Shown: positions 44,261-53,538, counted from the first letter of the stretch. The stretch is 64,000 nucleotides of DNA from Acinetobacter sp. MB5 (GCF_003261585.1 NZ_POVU01000010.1:31366-95365), one strand, 5' to 3'. The notes: a model not told the origin generated them from the letters alone. Program-made: numbers and translations.

Positions 44261-44545
44261 ATGAGTGGACAACGTTATACCCCAGAATTTAAAGATGAAG
44301 CTGTTAAATTGATTACTGAACGTGGATATTCTGTCACTGATGTGGCAGAACGTTTAGGTGTATCACAGCACAGCATTTATAAATGGCTAAAGGCCGTACA
44401 GCCTTTACGCAACAACCCTGATGAACATGAACTGCTCGAGGCGAAGAAAGAGATCCTTCGTCTTAAAAGTCAGCTTAAGCAAACTGAAGAAGAGCGGGAT
44501 ATCTTAAAAAAGGCCGCAAGGTACTTTGCAAGCCTGCCCGAGTAA
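44261..44545 (+). CDS. IS3-family transposase OrfA
   Basis: A 94-residue HTH protein: YTPEFKDEAVKLITERGYSVTDVAERLGVSQHSIYKWLKA followed by a leucine-zipper-like KKEILRLKSQLKQTEEERDILKKAARYF. An A6G slippery stretch at 44506-44512 (TTAAAAAAGG) near its end is where the -1 shift to OrfB normally occurs. The ribosome region is GGAGAGAA. Intact. Confidence 0.9.
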   Translation: MSGQRYTPEFKDEAVKLITERGYSVTDVAERLGVSQHSIYKWLKAVQPLRNNPDEHELLEAKKEILRLKSQLKQTEEERDILKKAARYFASLPE

Positions 44546-44592
44546 AGTATCAATTCATCCTTGAATACAGCCATCAATTTAAGATTAAAACG

Positions 44593-45433
44593 ATGTGTCG
44601 GGTTCTTAAGATTGCTCGTGCTGGCTATTATGCCTGGCTACATGAACCCGAATCAGGCAGAACAATTGAAGACAAACGGTTATTACAACTGATCCGCTCT
44701 TCTTATGATGCCAGTTATGGCATCTACGGTTATCGTCGCATCACGCTGGATCTTAAAGAGCTGGGTGAAAGCTGTGGCCCCAATCGTGTGCTGAAGATCA
44801 TGAAGAACAATGGCATTGCTGCTGTTCGAGGGTATAAGAAGCATAAAAGCTATGGGCACGGTTGTCATCAGATTGTGCCACCTAACCATTTAAATCGAGA
44901 ATTTGTTGTAAACACACCTGATACGTTCCGAAACGATGTTTCTCAGGTGACTGATATTACCTACATCCGCACTTGGCAAGGCTGGTTATATCTGGCTGTG
45001 GTTCTCGATTTATATTCAAGAAAAGTCATCGGTTGGTCAATGAAACCTACGCTTGCTAAGGATATCGTTTTGGATGCACTTCTTATGGCAGTATGGCGAC
45101 GCAGACCCAATGAGCCCGTGATCATACATTCAGACCAAGGCTCACAATACAGCAGCGGAGACTGGCATAAATTCTGTCAGAAGCATAACTTGATTCCCAG
45201 TATGAGTCGTCGCGGTCTTGCGTAGCTTTAATCGCTACTCATGGGACAATGCTGTTGCAGAATCCTTTTTTAGCAGCTTAAAGAAGGAAAGAATTAAAAA
45301 GAGAATCTATAAAACTCGAGAAATGGCCCGTGCAGATGTGTTTGATTATATCGAGATGTTTTACAATCGAATCAGGCGTCATTCGCATCTCGATGGGATG
45401 AGTCCAGAAGCCTTTGAGGCAGCTTCAAAATGA
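44593..45433 (+). pseudogene. IS3-family transposase OrfB, broken by a frame disruption near 45215
   Basis: The first part (44593-45225) gives MCRVLKIARAGYYAWL, the first Asp in DVSQVTDITYIRT and the second Asp in VIIHSDQGSQYSSGDW. It then stops right after SMSRRG. The conserved continuation ([15 protein letters not shown], with the catalytic Glu) resumes in another frame at 45218-45433. Compared with the family pattern SRRGNCxDNA, about 19 extra bases seem to be present between CGCGGT and GGGACAAT. The element is therefore probably unable to move on its own. Confidence 0.8.
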
Positions 45434-45472
45434 GACATGTCTCATGTCTAGGATACTGGGAGCAGTCCACTT

Positions 45473-45500
45473 AGCCTCATCTTCGTATGGGGCTTTTTTC
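45473..45500 (+). terminator. Intrinsic terminator just beyond the IS3 element
   Basis: AGCCTCAT, loop CTTCGT, ATGGGGCT then TTTTTT. One T-G wobble pair in the stem. It probably belonged to a gene upstream of the original insertion point and now insulates the PhyH operon from IS transcription. Confidence 0.7.
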
Positions 45501-45721
45501 TGCTTGAATGGATTTATGATCAAATACAGTTCGTCAAGTTAGGCAAATATCTCGACATTTCAGGTGACAGTGATGAAAAAAGTTTTAAGTCTTGCTTGAA
45601 CTCAAAAATAAAAAATTATGATTTTGATCAATTTTATATAACTTAAGTTAGATGAGGCTCTAAGCTGGTTTTTTTAAAGTTAGAACATCTTAGATATTTT
45701 GACTTTATTAAGGAGAAGTTC

Positions 45722-46606
45722 ATGGAACTCATTCGTTTACCTAATACGGCAACAAGTGAAGAAGTTGCAAAAGCTCTAAAAGAACATGGTCACTGTATTG
45801 TTGAAAACCTAGTCGCTGCAGAAGTCATGGACCGTATTGCAGAAGAGATGTCTGAATTTATTACGACAAGTCCTTATGGCGAAGACAAATTTTTAGGCAA
45901 TTTAACACAACGTACAGGTGCATTGGTTGCACGCTCTGAAACAGCTCGTGAGTTAATTCGACATCCACTGGTATTAGATTCAGCAAAAAAACATCTTTCT
46001 AAATCATCAACCATGCAGTTGCAATTAACCCAAATTATTACTGTAAACCCTGGTGCACCATCACAAATTCTACATCAAGATCAGTTGGCTTGGGATTTCT
46101 TTGACTTTCCAGATGATTTTGAAACTCAATGCAATACCTTGTGGGCAATGACTGAATATACAGAAGAAAATGGCGCTACTCGCGTTGTTCCAAACAGCAT
46201 GTATGCAGGCGCTCGTCAAAAATTTACAGAAGAGCAAACACTTGTTGCTGAAATGCCTAAAGGTTCTGTGATGATCTATACAGGCAAGATTTATCATGGG
46301 GCAGGTACAAACACCACAGATAAAATCCGTCAAGCAATTAATATTAACTACTGTGCGGGCTGGTTAAGACAAGAAGAAAATCAGTATTTGGCGACACCTC
46401 CAGAGATCGCACAGACGTTGGATGATGAGATGTTGAAATTGATGGGCTATCAATGTGCATGTTTTGCCATGGGTTATGTTCGTGATTTTGAAGATCCTTT
46501 AGATGTATTCCGTGGGAAGAAAGAACGTCGTTCAGCAGGATTTAATGTTGTCACTGATAATGGCAATGATGTGACGAAGAACTATGCAGAAGAGTTAGGG
46601 GGATAA
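45722..46606 (+). CDS. PhyH-family Fe(II)/2-oxoglutarate dioxygenase
   Basis: A 294-residue protein of the phytanoyl-CoA dioxygenase-like family. The 2-His-1-carboxylate iron site is HQD (His118, Asp120) and His192 (IYHGAGTN), with Arg203 (TDKIRQAININY) as the likely 2-oxoglutarate ligand. A fold pattern with TPSYSP-like residues is absent. It has AAGGAG before the ATG. It begins an operon with RidA, an FMN reductase, a DEDDh exonuclease-like protein and a LuxR regulator. The substrate is not evident; family members hydroxylate small molecules or acyl groups. It does not look like a housekeeping gene. Confidence 0.85.
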   Translation: MELIRLPNTATSEEVAKALKEHGHCIVENLVAAEVMDRIAEEMSEFITTSPYGEDKFLGNLTQRTGALVARSETARELIRHPLVLDSAKKHLSKSSTMQLQLTQIITVNPGAPSQILHQDQLAWDFFDFPDDFETQCNTLWAMTEYTEENGATRVVPNSMYAGARQKFTEEQTLVAEMPKGSVMIYTGKIYHGAGTNTTDKIRQAININYCAGWLRQEENQYLATPPEIAQTLDDEMLKLMGYQCACFAMGYVRDFEDPLDVFRGKKERRSAGFNVVTDNGNDVTKNYAEELGG

Positions 46607-46608
46607 AA

Positions 46609-47013
46609 ATGAAATGTTTTACCCCTCAAATAGACTATTTTGAGCAAGATGTCTTTGACTCACTATCATTTAGTCAGATTGCTGAAGTTGGTAACACGGT
46701 TTATTTCTCTGGAATTGCTCCGTTAAAAGGTAGTTTAGAAAATACCTTGGTTATGGGGCAGAGCATTGAAGAACAACTGGAATTTATTCTGATGACTGCT
46801 CAAAAGTGTCTGGAATCGGTTGGGTTGGCGTTTTCCAATATTGCAACCTGGACGATTTACACGACGGATATTGATACTTTTGCCAATCAGTCAGGAGATA
46901 TTCTAAAAAAATATCTGGGACAACATAAGCCAGTATGCACTTTAGTTCAGATTAGTAAGTTAATTCATCCCGAACAGATGATTGAAATAACGATTACGGC
47001 TGTAAAAGAGTAA
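46609..47013 (+). CDS. RidA-family (enamine/imine deaminase-like) protein
   Basis: A 134-residue YjgF/RidA homologue: AEVGNTVYFSGIAPLKG near the start, SIEEQLEFILMTAQKCLESVGLAFSNIATWTIYTTDID in the middle and CTLVQISKLIHPEQMIEITITA at the end. The canonical RidA arginine that pairs with substrate carboxylates, normally in an R-x-C-V-x-V context, is replaced by KPVCTLVQIS, so it belongs to a divergent subfamily. It starts 3 bases after the dioxygenase stop and was probably coupled with it. Confidence 0.85.
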   Translation: MKCFTPQIDYFEQDVFDSLSFSQIAEVGNTVYFSGIAPLKGSLENTLVMGQSIEEQLEFILMTAQKCLESVGLAFSNIATWTIYTTDIDTFANQSGDILKKYLGQHKPVCTLVQISKLIHPEQMIEITITAVKE

Positions 47014-47075
47014 TACATTTAAATTATGGTTATCTGATAGGACCCATTCAGGTAACCACCTTTTAGGGAAGTATT

Positions 47076-47702
47076 ATGTTTAAGAAAAATCAAATCTTAA
47101 AAATCGTTGTAGTGTCTGGTGGCTTAGGAGCAATGTCTAAAACTGAAAAGCTAGTCACTACGATTGCAGAAGAAATTTCAAAGCATGTCGCTGTCGACTT
47201 ACAGATTGTTAAATTCAGCGAAATAGGTCGTTTTGTAGGGCAAGCCATGTATAGAAATGAATTGCCTGAGCAAGTAGAAGCTAGTTTACAGGCGATTGAA
47301 AATGCCGATGCATTGATCATCGGGACGCCAGTCTACAGAGCATCATTTTCGGGATTATTTAAACATTTCTTCGATTTTGTTGAACAATATTCTCTGGTTA
47401 ATGTACCTGTTTTTTTAGCTGCGACTGGTGGAAGTGAAAAACATGCATTAGTGATTGAACATCAACTCAGACCGCTATTTAGTTTTTTTCAGACATACAC
47501 CTTACCGCTAGGCATTTATGCAACGGATAAAGATTTTAACAGTGATTATGAAATCAACAGTATGGAACTGTTGAATCGAATTTCATTAGCTGTATCCCGT
47601 GCACTTCCAATTTTACAAAATCTATCGCAACCCCTAGCAGAAATAAGCACAAATAATATTCAGAGAACAGTAGTTCCATCGAGTTGTGCTTCTATCCTTT
47701 AA
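47076..47702 (+). CDS. NADPH-dependent FMN reductase (SsuE/MsuE-like)
   Basis: A 208-residue flavodoxin-like protein: KIVVVSGGLGAMSKTEKLVTTIAEEI at the start (FMN phosphate loop) and DALIIGTPVYRASFSGLFKHFFDFVE near 84-109, the SsuE/MsuE hallmark. It reduces FMN with NAD(P)H. In this operon it may feed reduced flavin to a partner oxygenase, but no flavin monooxygenase is visible nearby; the dioxygenase does not need it. AGGGAAG precedes the ATG. Confidence 0.88.
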   Translation: MFKKNQILKIVVVSGGLGAMSKTEKLVTTIAEEISKHVAVDLQIVKFSEIGRFVGQAMYRNELPEQVEASLQAIENADALIIGTPVYRASFSGLFKHFFDFVEQYSLVNVPVFLAATGGSEKHALVIEHQLRPLFSFFQTYTLPLGIYATDKDFNSDYEINSMELLNRISLAVSRALPILQNLSQPLAEISTNNIQRTVVPSSCASIL

Positions 47703-47726
47703 TCATCAGAAATAAAAAGGTTCTAA

Positions 47727-48173
47727 GTGAAATTATTTTTAGATTGTGAGTTTAATGGATTTGGTGGACCATTAATCTCCTTGGCTCTTGTTGATGAAGT
47801 GGGAAAAGCTTTTTACGAAGTACTGCATTGTAGAAGCCCTGTCTTATGGGTAAAACAGTATGTGATGCCACGATTAAATAAAGAGCCAATCACCTTAGAT
47901 GAATTTCAAAAGAGACTGGCAATATTTCTTAAAAATTATGATGAAATCCATATTATCGCGGATTGGCCAGAAGACATTTCATTGCTACTTAATATGCTCA
48001 TTGTTAAGCCTGGTTATCATATGCCTGTCCCACCGCTAACAATCGAGTTGTGGAAGCTTCCTGCAATTGGGGGCTTTATAGAGTCAGAATTGCCCCACAA
48101 TGCACTACATGATGCAATTTCTTTATCAATCAATTACCACGAATGGCAATGTGGGGTTCAAGCAGCGGTTTAA
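47727..48173 (+). CDS. DEDDh-type 3'-5' exonuclease-like protein
   Basis: A 148-residue protein with an RNase H-like core. Asp6 and Glu8 (FLDCEF) form motif I, Asp79 (IADWPED) a likely motif II, and His124/Asp129 (HNALHDA) motif III. This matches the short 3'-5' exoribonuclease family (Rv2179c-like). The GTG start has AAAAGG 6 bases upstream. Its place in a metabolic operon is surprising; it may be an independent gene that shares the promoter. Confidence 0.75.
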   Translation: MKLFLDCEFNGFGGPLISLALVDEVGKAFYEVLHCRSPVLWVKQYVMPRLNKEPITLDEFQKRLAIFLKNYDEIHIIADWPEDISLLLNMLIVKPGYHMPVPPLTIELWKLPAIGGFIESELPHNALHDAISLSINYHEWQCGVQAAV

Positions 48174-48229
48174 AATTTATTTAAATTATAATTAGTTTGA
48201 AATATGCCTAACAACAACTATAAATTGGC

Positions 48230-48952
48230 ATGAATCTTGTATCTAATGCATTATGTATCTGCATGGATATAGTTGAAATGGCTAGTAATCAAAACCTAAT
48301 TATTGAGAACTCATTAATTCTTGCCAAAAATTATTTGGATGCTCAAGGAGCAATGTTTTATTGGATTAATGAGGATAAAAGTGATGCATTTATTGATTCG
48401 AATATAAATGTTTCTAAAGAATTTATTCATAAATATCATAACTTACTACAAGATTACGATCCGCTAAATGTGGCATATTTTCTTAAATCTCATGAAAATA
48501 TAAATTTATTGAATACCTGTAACAGAGATAATCAGAAAGTTAGTGTGTATAAGCGTTTTGCAAATGAGTGTGGGATTGATGAAATCTTAGAGATTGTTTT
48601 TTGGAGAAATAATCATGCTTATGCGGGTATTGCAGTAACGAATCCTAATGATGATAAAAAAAGAGATGTAAATTCAATTCAGGCACTTCATCAAATACTC
48701 GGTAATAGCATTTTTGATCTTGGTGATATTAAAGATAATATTGTAAAAGATTATCTTAGAGATCTTAAGCTTACGAATCGTGAAGTGGAAGTTTGTGAAT
48801 TAATCGCCAAGGGATATGCGAACCAAGATATTGCTGAAGCCATGGAAATATCTTTAGGCACTGTAAAGATTAATGCCAATCGCATATTCGATAAGTTAGA
48901 AGTAGAAGGGCGATTACAGTTAAGTATATTGTTGAACAATATAACGAAATAA
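48230..48952 (+). CDS. LuxR-family regulator with N-terminal sensory domain
   Basis: A 240-residue protein. The C-terminal LuxR HTH is LTNREVEVCELIAKGYANQDIAEAMEISLGTVKINANRIFDKL (residues ~180-225). The first 165 residues look GAF-like (LAKNYLDAQGAMFYWINED), not the autoinducer-binding type. It follows the PhyH-RidA-reductase-exonuclease genes and may control them. The start at 48230 lacks a good ribosome site; Met at residues 12 and 17 are alternatives. Confidence 0.8.
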   Translation: MNLVSNALCICMDIVEMASNQNLIIENSLILAKNYLDAQGAMFYWINEDKSDAFIDSNINVSKEFIHKYHNLLQDYDPLNVAYFLKSHENINLLNTCNRDNQKVSVYKRFANECGIDEILEIVFWRNNHAYAGIAVTNPNDDKKRDVNSIQALHQILGNSIFDLGDIKDNIVKDYLRDLKLTNREVEVCELIAKGYANQDIAEAMEISLGTVKINANRIFDKLEVEGRLQLSILLNNITK

Positions 48953-48954
48953 TC

Positions 48955-50004
48955 TTAAGGTTGCTGGCTTATCCAGTGTTTAGGTGACATGCCATACCAT
49001 CTTTGAAAGGCCTTGGAAAAACTACTGATATCTGAGTAACCTAGTTTGTATGCTACTTCCGAAATAGATGAGTCAGGTTCAAGTAAATATTGTGGGGAAA
49101 GTTCTTTTTGCGTATTTTCTAAAAGCACGCTAAAGGACGTGTTGTAAGAGGAAAGCCGTCTTTTCAAAGTCCACGTTGGGATGCCTGTTAATTTAGCGAT
49201 GTCTTCAATATGAGGAAATTTAGTTTCCATACACAATTTGATATGCATCACAATAAAATCGATGAACTTCTCATTTTGGTTATTTTTGTAGCCAATATTC
49301 TCTAAGGTATAGGTCAATATTTCAAATAAGTGTGGGTCTGCACCAAGAATTTTCGCTTCAACATCCTTTTTAGGAATATATATGCTGTTTTTTCGGGCAT
49401 TAAAATTAAGTGTGCACTTAAAAAATGCCAAATGATCACCTATAAAAGCTGGTTCAGAGTTTTCAAATTCAATTAATGCGGGTTGCCAGTCACTATTCGT
49501 TGCTTTCCGAATCAAATTGCAGATAATTGCTAGTGTAATTTCTGCATCATAGCGCTGATTTTCTAGATAAGAATCATCAACTTTATAAGTGACAACATAA
49601 TACTCGCCATGCTTTTCAACTTTTAGGGTTGTATATTCTTGAAAAAACAAAAAATACTTACAGGTTGATTCCAGTGCATGTTTTAAGTTTTTAGAATTAA
49701 TGAAGATATAACCCAATAATCCTAGAGACTCGATATCACATTTAGAGCCATACATAATTGGAAAGTTATCATAGCCTGTAATTTCAACAGTTTTTTCGAC
49801 AGCACGAATGAATTCATTTAGAGATATTTTTGCGTAGGGTTTAGATAAATTTTCCTTATCTTGAAAGCACGTTTCCAAGAGTTTCGGGTCTATTCCTAAA
49901 GACTCAACAATTCTGAATAAGCTAAGTGTGACAGAGGAGTAAACACCAATTTGAGGGTTGGTGCCAATAGTTGCTAGTGATCTAACCATAACCATATCCA
50001 CCAT
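48955..50004 (-). CDS. AraC-family regulator (AraC_N / HTH_18 type)
   Basis: A 349-residue protein. The C-terminal double HTH has KLTGIPTWTLKRRLSSYNTSFSVLL and SISEVAYKLGYSDISSFSKAFQRWYGMSPKHW. The N-terminal 190 residues resemble the arabinose-binding-like domain of the ToxR/OruR group (ESLGLLGYIFINSKNLKHAL). It is divergent from an APC permease gene starting 210 bases away, its probable target. AAAGG precedes the ATG. The effector is unknown. Confidence 0.88.
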   Translation of the reverse strand: MVDMVMVRSLATIGTNPQIGVYSSVTLSLFRIVESLGIDPKLLETCFQDKENLSKPYAKISLNEFIRAVEKTVEITGYDNFPIMYGSKCDIESLGLLGYIFINSKNLKHALESTCKYFLFFQEYTTLKVEKHGEYYVVTYKVDDSYLENQRYDAEITLAIICNLIRKATNSDWQPALIEFENSEPAFIGDHLAFFKCTLNFNARKNSIYIPKKDVEAKILGADPHLFEILTYTLENIGYKNNQNEKFIDFIVMHIKLCMETKFPHIEDIAKLTGIPTWTLKRRLSSYNTSFSVLLENTQKELSPQYLLEPDSSISEVAYKLGYSDISSFSKAFQRWYGMSPKHWISQQP

Positions 50005-50213
50005 AATTGCCTTTAATTATTTATAAGCAATTTTTATGCCATTTGTCCCAATAACACAAAAATGAGTGCTGAATTCTCAAGAACTCTATGCCATAAAAAC
50101 AAATAATAAAATTGCATAAGGTAGATGATCTTGAAAATCGCCTACCTAAAACAGGATTTTTTAATATTTATGCTTAAGTGATCATAAGCATTCCTAGATT
50201 GGAGTATACTGTT

Positions 50214-51635
50214 ATGGATAATCTGAATAAGCAAGAGTCCCTTTCTGGCTCACTTGGTATCCTCTCAATTGTTTTTATGGTAATTGCAACAGCTGCACCA
50301 TTAACAGTAATGGTTGCTGTCACACCGCTCATTATTACTCTAGGTAATGGAGGAGGGGTAGTCTTTGATATTATGGTTGCAACAATAATTATGCTGTTGT
50401 TTTCAGTAGGTTTTGTTGCAATGTCAAAATATATTGATAATGCAGGGGCATTTTATGCATTTATTCAAAAAGGGCTAGGGCGATCATTGGGCTTGGGATC
50501 TGCCAGCTTAGCATGGGTTTCTTATCTTTTTATCCTGATTGCTTTAGAAGCATACATTGGCGTGGCTTTTAGCGATTTATTAAAGAACTTTTTGGGAATT
50601 GAAATACCTTGGTGGATATTGTCATTACTTGTCATCAGTATTGTAGGATATTTGGGATATCGCCATATTGAATTAAGTTCAAAATTTCTTGGAGTCGCTC
50701 TTGTTGCTGAGATTGCAGTTGTTCTCATTGTCGATTTGTTATTTTTCCAAAAAAATGGCGTAACAGGATTAGCATCTTCAGCTTTTTCTATGAATGTGGT
50801 TTCAAGCGGTTCAATTGGACTTGGAATTATGTTTGCTATTTTTGGATTTATTGGATTTGAGTCAACCGTAATCTTTAGAGAAGAAGCTAAAGATCCTCAA
50901 AAAACGATTCCACGTGCTACATATTTAGCTGTAATTTTAGTCGGCTTATTTTATTGCCTTTCAACTTGGTGTCTCGTCTCCATTGTTGGGCCTGACAAAA
51001 TCATGGCTTTTACAACACAGCATGGAGAAAATACATATCTATTGGTTGCTGAACAATATTTGGGTAAGTTCTTCTCTGATATTATTTTAGTGTTATTAGT
51101 CACAAGTTTATTTGCCTGTATCCTTTCCCTTCATAACGTTGTTGTGCGATACCAATATGTATTGGGTAAATTTGGTGTTCTTCCTTCTGGATTATCAAAA
51201 GTTCATGTAAAACATAATTCACCTTATATGTCGTCAGCAACTCAATCGGTCAGTTCGTTTGTTATTCTTGGAACTCTCATCTTTTTCCAATGGGATCCAG
51301 TAGCAAATATTTATACTTGGGGTGCTATGGCAGGAACGTTAGGTTATATGTTTATTTTGTCCTTAACTTGCATATCAGTTGTTGTCTTCTTCTTAAAAAA
51401 TAAAGAAGGCAGTTTATGGAAAACTTTTATTGCACCAATGTTAGGGCTTTTGGGACTATTGTTCTGTCTAGGAATGGCAATTATTAACTTACCAGCTTTA
51501 GTCGGCGATTCAACAATTGTTGCGAAGGTTGTAGGTCTTGTCCTTGTATGTACTTTCTGTCTAGGGGTGCTAATTGCAAATATCATGAAGATTAAATCAC
51601 CACAGAAATTTGATCGTCTGAAAGAATTAGCTTAA
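50214..51635 (+). CDS. APC-superfamily amino acid permease
   Basis: About 473 residues with twelve hydrophobic segments: SLGILSIVFMVIATAAPLTVMVAVTPLII (helix 1), GLGRSLGLGSASLAWVSYLFI and FGFIGFESTVIFREEAKDPQKTIPRATY, which is an APC signature loop. The substrate is probably an amino acid or polyamine. The ATG at 50214 has TTGGAG 9 bases upstream and is preferred over the GTG at 50178. A good terminator follows. Confidence 0.9.
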   Translation: MDNLNKQESLSGSLGILSIVFMVIATAAPLTVMVAVTPLIITLGNGGGVVFDIMVATIIMLLFSVGFVAMSKYIDNAGAFYAFIQKGLGRSLGLGSASLAWVSYLFILIALEAYIGVAFSDLLKNFLGIEIPWWILSLLVISIVGYLGYRHIELSSKFLGVALVAEIAVVLIVDLLFFQKNGVTGLASSAFSMNVVSSGSIGLGIMFAIFGFIGFESTVIFREEAKDPQKTIPRATYLAVILVGLFYCLSTWCLVSIVGPDKIMAFTTQHGENTYLLVAEQYLGKFFSDIILVLLVTSLFACILSLHNVVVRYQYVLGKFGVLPSGLSKVHVKHNSPYMSSATQSVSSFVILGTLIFFQWDPVANIYTWGAMAGTLGYMFILSLTCISVVVFFLKNKEGSLWKTFIAPMLGLLGLLFCLGMAIINLPALVGDSTIVAKVVGLVLVCTFCLGVLIANIMKIKSPQKFDRLKELA

Positions 51636-51646
51636 ACCAAGTAAAT

Positions 51647-51682
51647 AAATAGGAGATAGCAATCAGCTATCTCCTATTTTTA
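51647..51682. terminator. Intrinsic terminator after the permease gene
   Basis: AATAGGAGATAGC, loop AATCA, GCTATCTCCTATT, then TTTAT. Thirteen perfect pairs. It ends the permease transcript. Confidence 0.9.
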
Positions 51683-51944
51683 TGTCAGCATGCTTAAAAT
51701 TAATACGATCTACTTGAGTGAACTGAAAGTGAGATTTTAAATTGATTTCACACAAAATGAGTTTATCTAACAGCTAAACTATCAATATGGTTTAGTGTTG
51801 AATTATTATGTATTTGATATTGAAGAGAATGACCATTTTCTGCTTTCAAAAATCTGCAAAACGAAGGTTCTTTATCTTCAACTCATTCTGTGTTTTTCTA
51901 TAAGATCAGTCCCGTATACAAATTACGGGAGACATTTCAAGATT
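51683..51944. other. Intergenic region, nothing clear
   Basis: A short dyad (TCCCGTA near 51910 with TACGGGA near 51923) lies close to the end of the isochorismatase gene but has no T-run on its strand. No ORF or RNA gene is supported. Confidence 0.3.
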
Positions 51945-52493
51945 CTAGCTCTGAATATAATCTGTGATTGACACAATTTTCGCATAAGCAAAAGCTAGAG
52001 CAGCCATTAATGCTGCATGTACTTGAGCTGCTTCAACGACTTGACCATTAAATTCGAGGTTCATAGTGGCACATGCATCTTCAACAACAGTACATGTATA
52101 ACCAAGATCTGATGCAGCGCGTGTAGTCGCATCAATACACATATGGCTCATAGCACCAATAATGGTCAATTGCTCAACACCTTGTTCTTTTAAATGCGAA
52201 TCTAGATCAGTTTTTAAAAAAGAATTTGGATAGTTTTTAGTGATTATATATTCATTATTGGCTGGGGTAACAGTCTGAATAATTTCTACACCATCTGTAT
52301 TTTTCACAAAAAAAGGAATTTCTGGATCAAGAAATTCATGGCGGATATGGATAACAGGGATCGCATGCTGACGCGCATATTCGATGACTTTTGTTGCATT
52401 ATCTACAGCGGCTTCAATATTAACTAATGGAAGTTTGCCTGTTGCTAGATATTCATTTTGTAAGTCTACAACGACCACAGCTTGTTTGCTCAT
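51945..52493 (-). CDS. Isochorismatase-family cysteine hydrolase
   Basis: A 182-residue protein with the catalytic triad of the family: Asp10 (VVVDLQNEY), Lys near 86 (IITKNYPNSF) and Cys near 120 (GAMSHMCIDATTRAASDLGYTCTVVEDAC). Such enzymes cleave amide or C-N bonds (nicotinamidase, N-carbamoylsarcosine amidase) or ether bonds. It is divergent from a GlxA-type regulator that likely controls it. No strong ribosome site is visible. Confidence 0.9.
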   Translation of the reverse strand: MSKQAVVVVDLQNEYLATGKLPLVNIEAAVDNATKVIEYARQHAIPVIHIRHEFLDPEIPFFVKNTDGVEIIQTVTPANNEYIITKNYPNSFLKTDLDSHLKEQGVEQLTIIGAMSHMCIDATTRAASDLGYTCTVVEDACATMNLEFNGQVVEAAQVHAALMAALAFAYAKIVSITDYIQS

Positions 52494-52593
52494 AATTTAG
52501 AACTCAGTTTAAGTATATTTCGAGTTTATCTTGACAAAGTAACAACTAAACATGAATAGTCGTAAATGACAAAATTATGGTGAATAACGACAC

Positions 52594-53538
52594 ATGGTAC
52601 AACTTGTTGAAGTTGGTATTGTTTTGTACACGGATGCCCATCTAGCATCCGTATGGGGGTTAACAGACTTACTGAAATATGCAAGTAAATACTCGGAAAA
52701 TAAACAAATAGATTCGATAAGAGTTTCACATTGGCAGTACAGGAATGGTGAAATTGTAAAAATATGGGATACACATAACACTCAAAGTAACAATATAAAT
52801 TTTATTGTTATTCCTCCTAGTTTTGCTTCTCCAATTTCTCAACAGGATGCAAAATTATATACGTCATGGCTTAAATGTTTGCATCAAAATGGGGCGATTT
52901 TGTGTTCAATATGTTCAGGCATTTTTACGCTTTTAGAAACTGGCATACTTGATGGTCGGACAGTAACGACTCATTGGTTAAATAACACGATGGTGAGAGA
53001 TCGATGCCCATCTATTATATTAGACAGTAATAAAATTATAGTGGAAGAAACAGATCTCATTACTACCGCTGGAATCATGTCTTGGATGGACTTAGGTTTA
53101 AAATTAGTTGAGAAAATCTATAGCGCACCATTTATGATTGATTTTTGCAAATTATTATTAGTCGATCCGCCAGCACGCGAACAGTCTTTTTATAAAATTT
53201 TTTCACCTAACTTTGACCATGGGGATATTTCTATCATAAAAATTCAACATTGGTTACAAATAAACTATGAACAAAAGATCACTTTAGACTGCTTGGCAGA
53301 ATATGTAAATTTGGAGAAACGGACTCTTTTAAGACGTTTTAAAAAAGCGACTAATTTAACTATTATTGAATATTGTCAAAATTTGAGAATTCAAAAAGCA
53401 CAAGATCTTCTAATAACGACAGCTTTAAGCTTTGATGCGATATCTTGGCAGGTTGGATATAAAGACAGTTCATCATTTAGAAAAATATTTATTAAAAATA
53501 TTGGGTTATCTCCTAGTGAATACCGAAAACGTTTTTAG
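52594..53538 (+). CDS. GlxA-family regulator (DJ-1/PfpI + AraC HTH)
   Basis: A 314-residue protein. The DJ-1/PfpI-like N-terminus contains AILCSICSGIFTLLETGILDGRTVTTHW near residues 107-134. The Cys at the nucleophile elbow is kept as CSGIF. The C-terminal AraC HTH is ITLDCLAEYVNLEKRTLLRRFKKAT, then AISWQVGYKDSSSFRKIFIKNIGLSPSEYRKRF. It should sense a small molecule and regulate the divergent isochorismatase gene. GGTGA precedes the ATG. Confidence 0.88.
   Translation: MVQLVEVGIVLYTDAHLASVWGLTDLLKYASKYSENKQIDSIRVSHWQYRNGEIVKIWDTHNTQSNNINFIVIPPSFASPISQQDAKLYTSWLKCLHQNGAILCSICSGIFTLLETGILDGRTVTTHWLNNTMVRDRCPSIILDSNKIIVEETDLITTAGIMSWMDLGLKLVEKIYSAPFMIDFCKLLLVDPPAREQSFYKIFSPNFDHGDISIIKIQHWLQINYEQKITLDCLAEYVNLEKRTLLRRFKKATNLTIIEYCQNLRIQKAQDLLITTALSFDAISWQVGYKDSSSFRKIFIKNIGLSPSEYRKRF

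Larger units (their letters stand above)
44200..45469. mobile_element. IS3-family insertion sequence
   Basis: Left end TGGACTGCCACCACTCTCCT and right end (reading inward TGGACTGCTCCCAGTATCCT) are matching inverted repeats around two transposase frames. The flanking bases do not match each other, so there is no target duplication. The left flank is an IS6 fragment, so the element marks a rearrangement junction. A fossil of the same right end is at 29990-30053. Confidence 0.88.
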
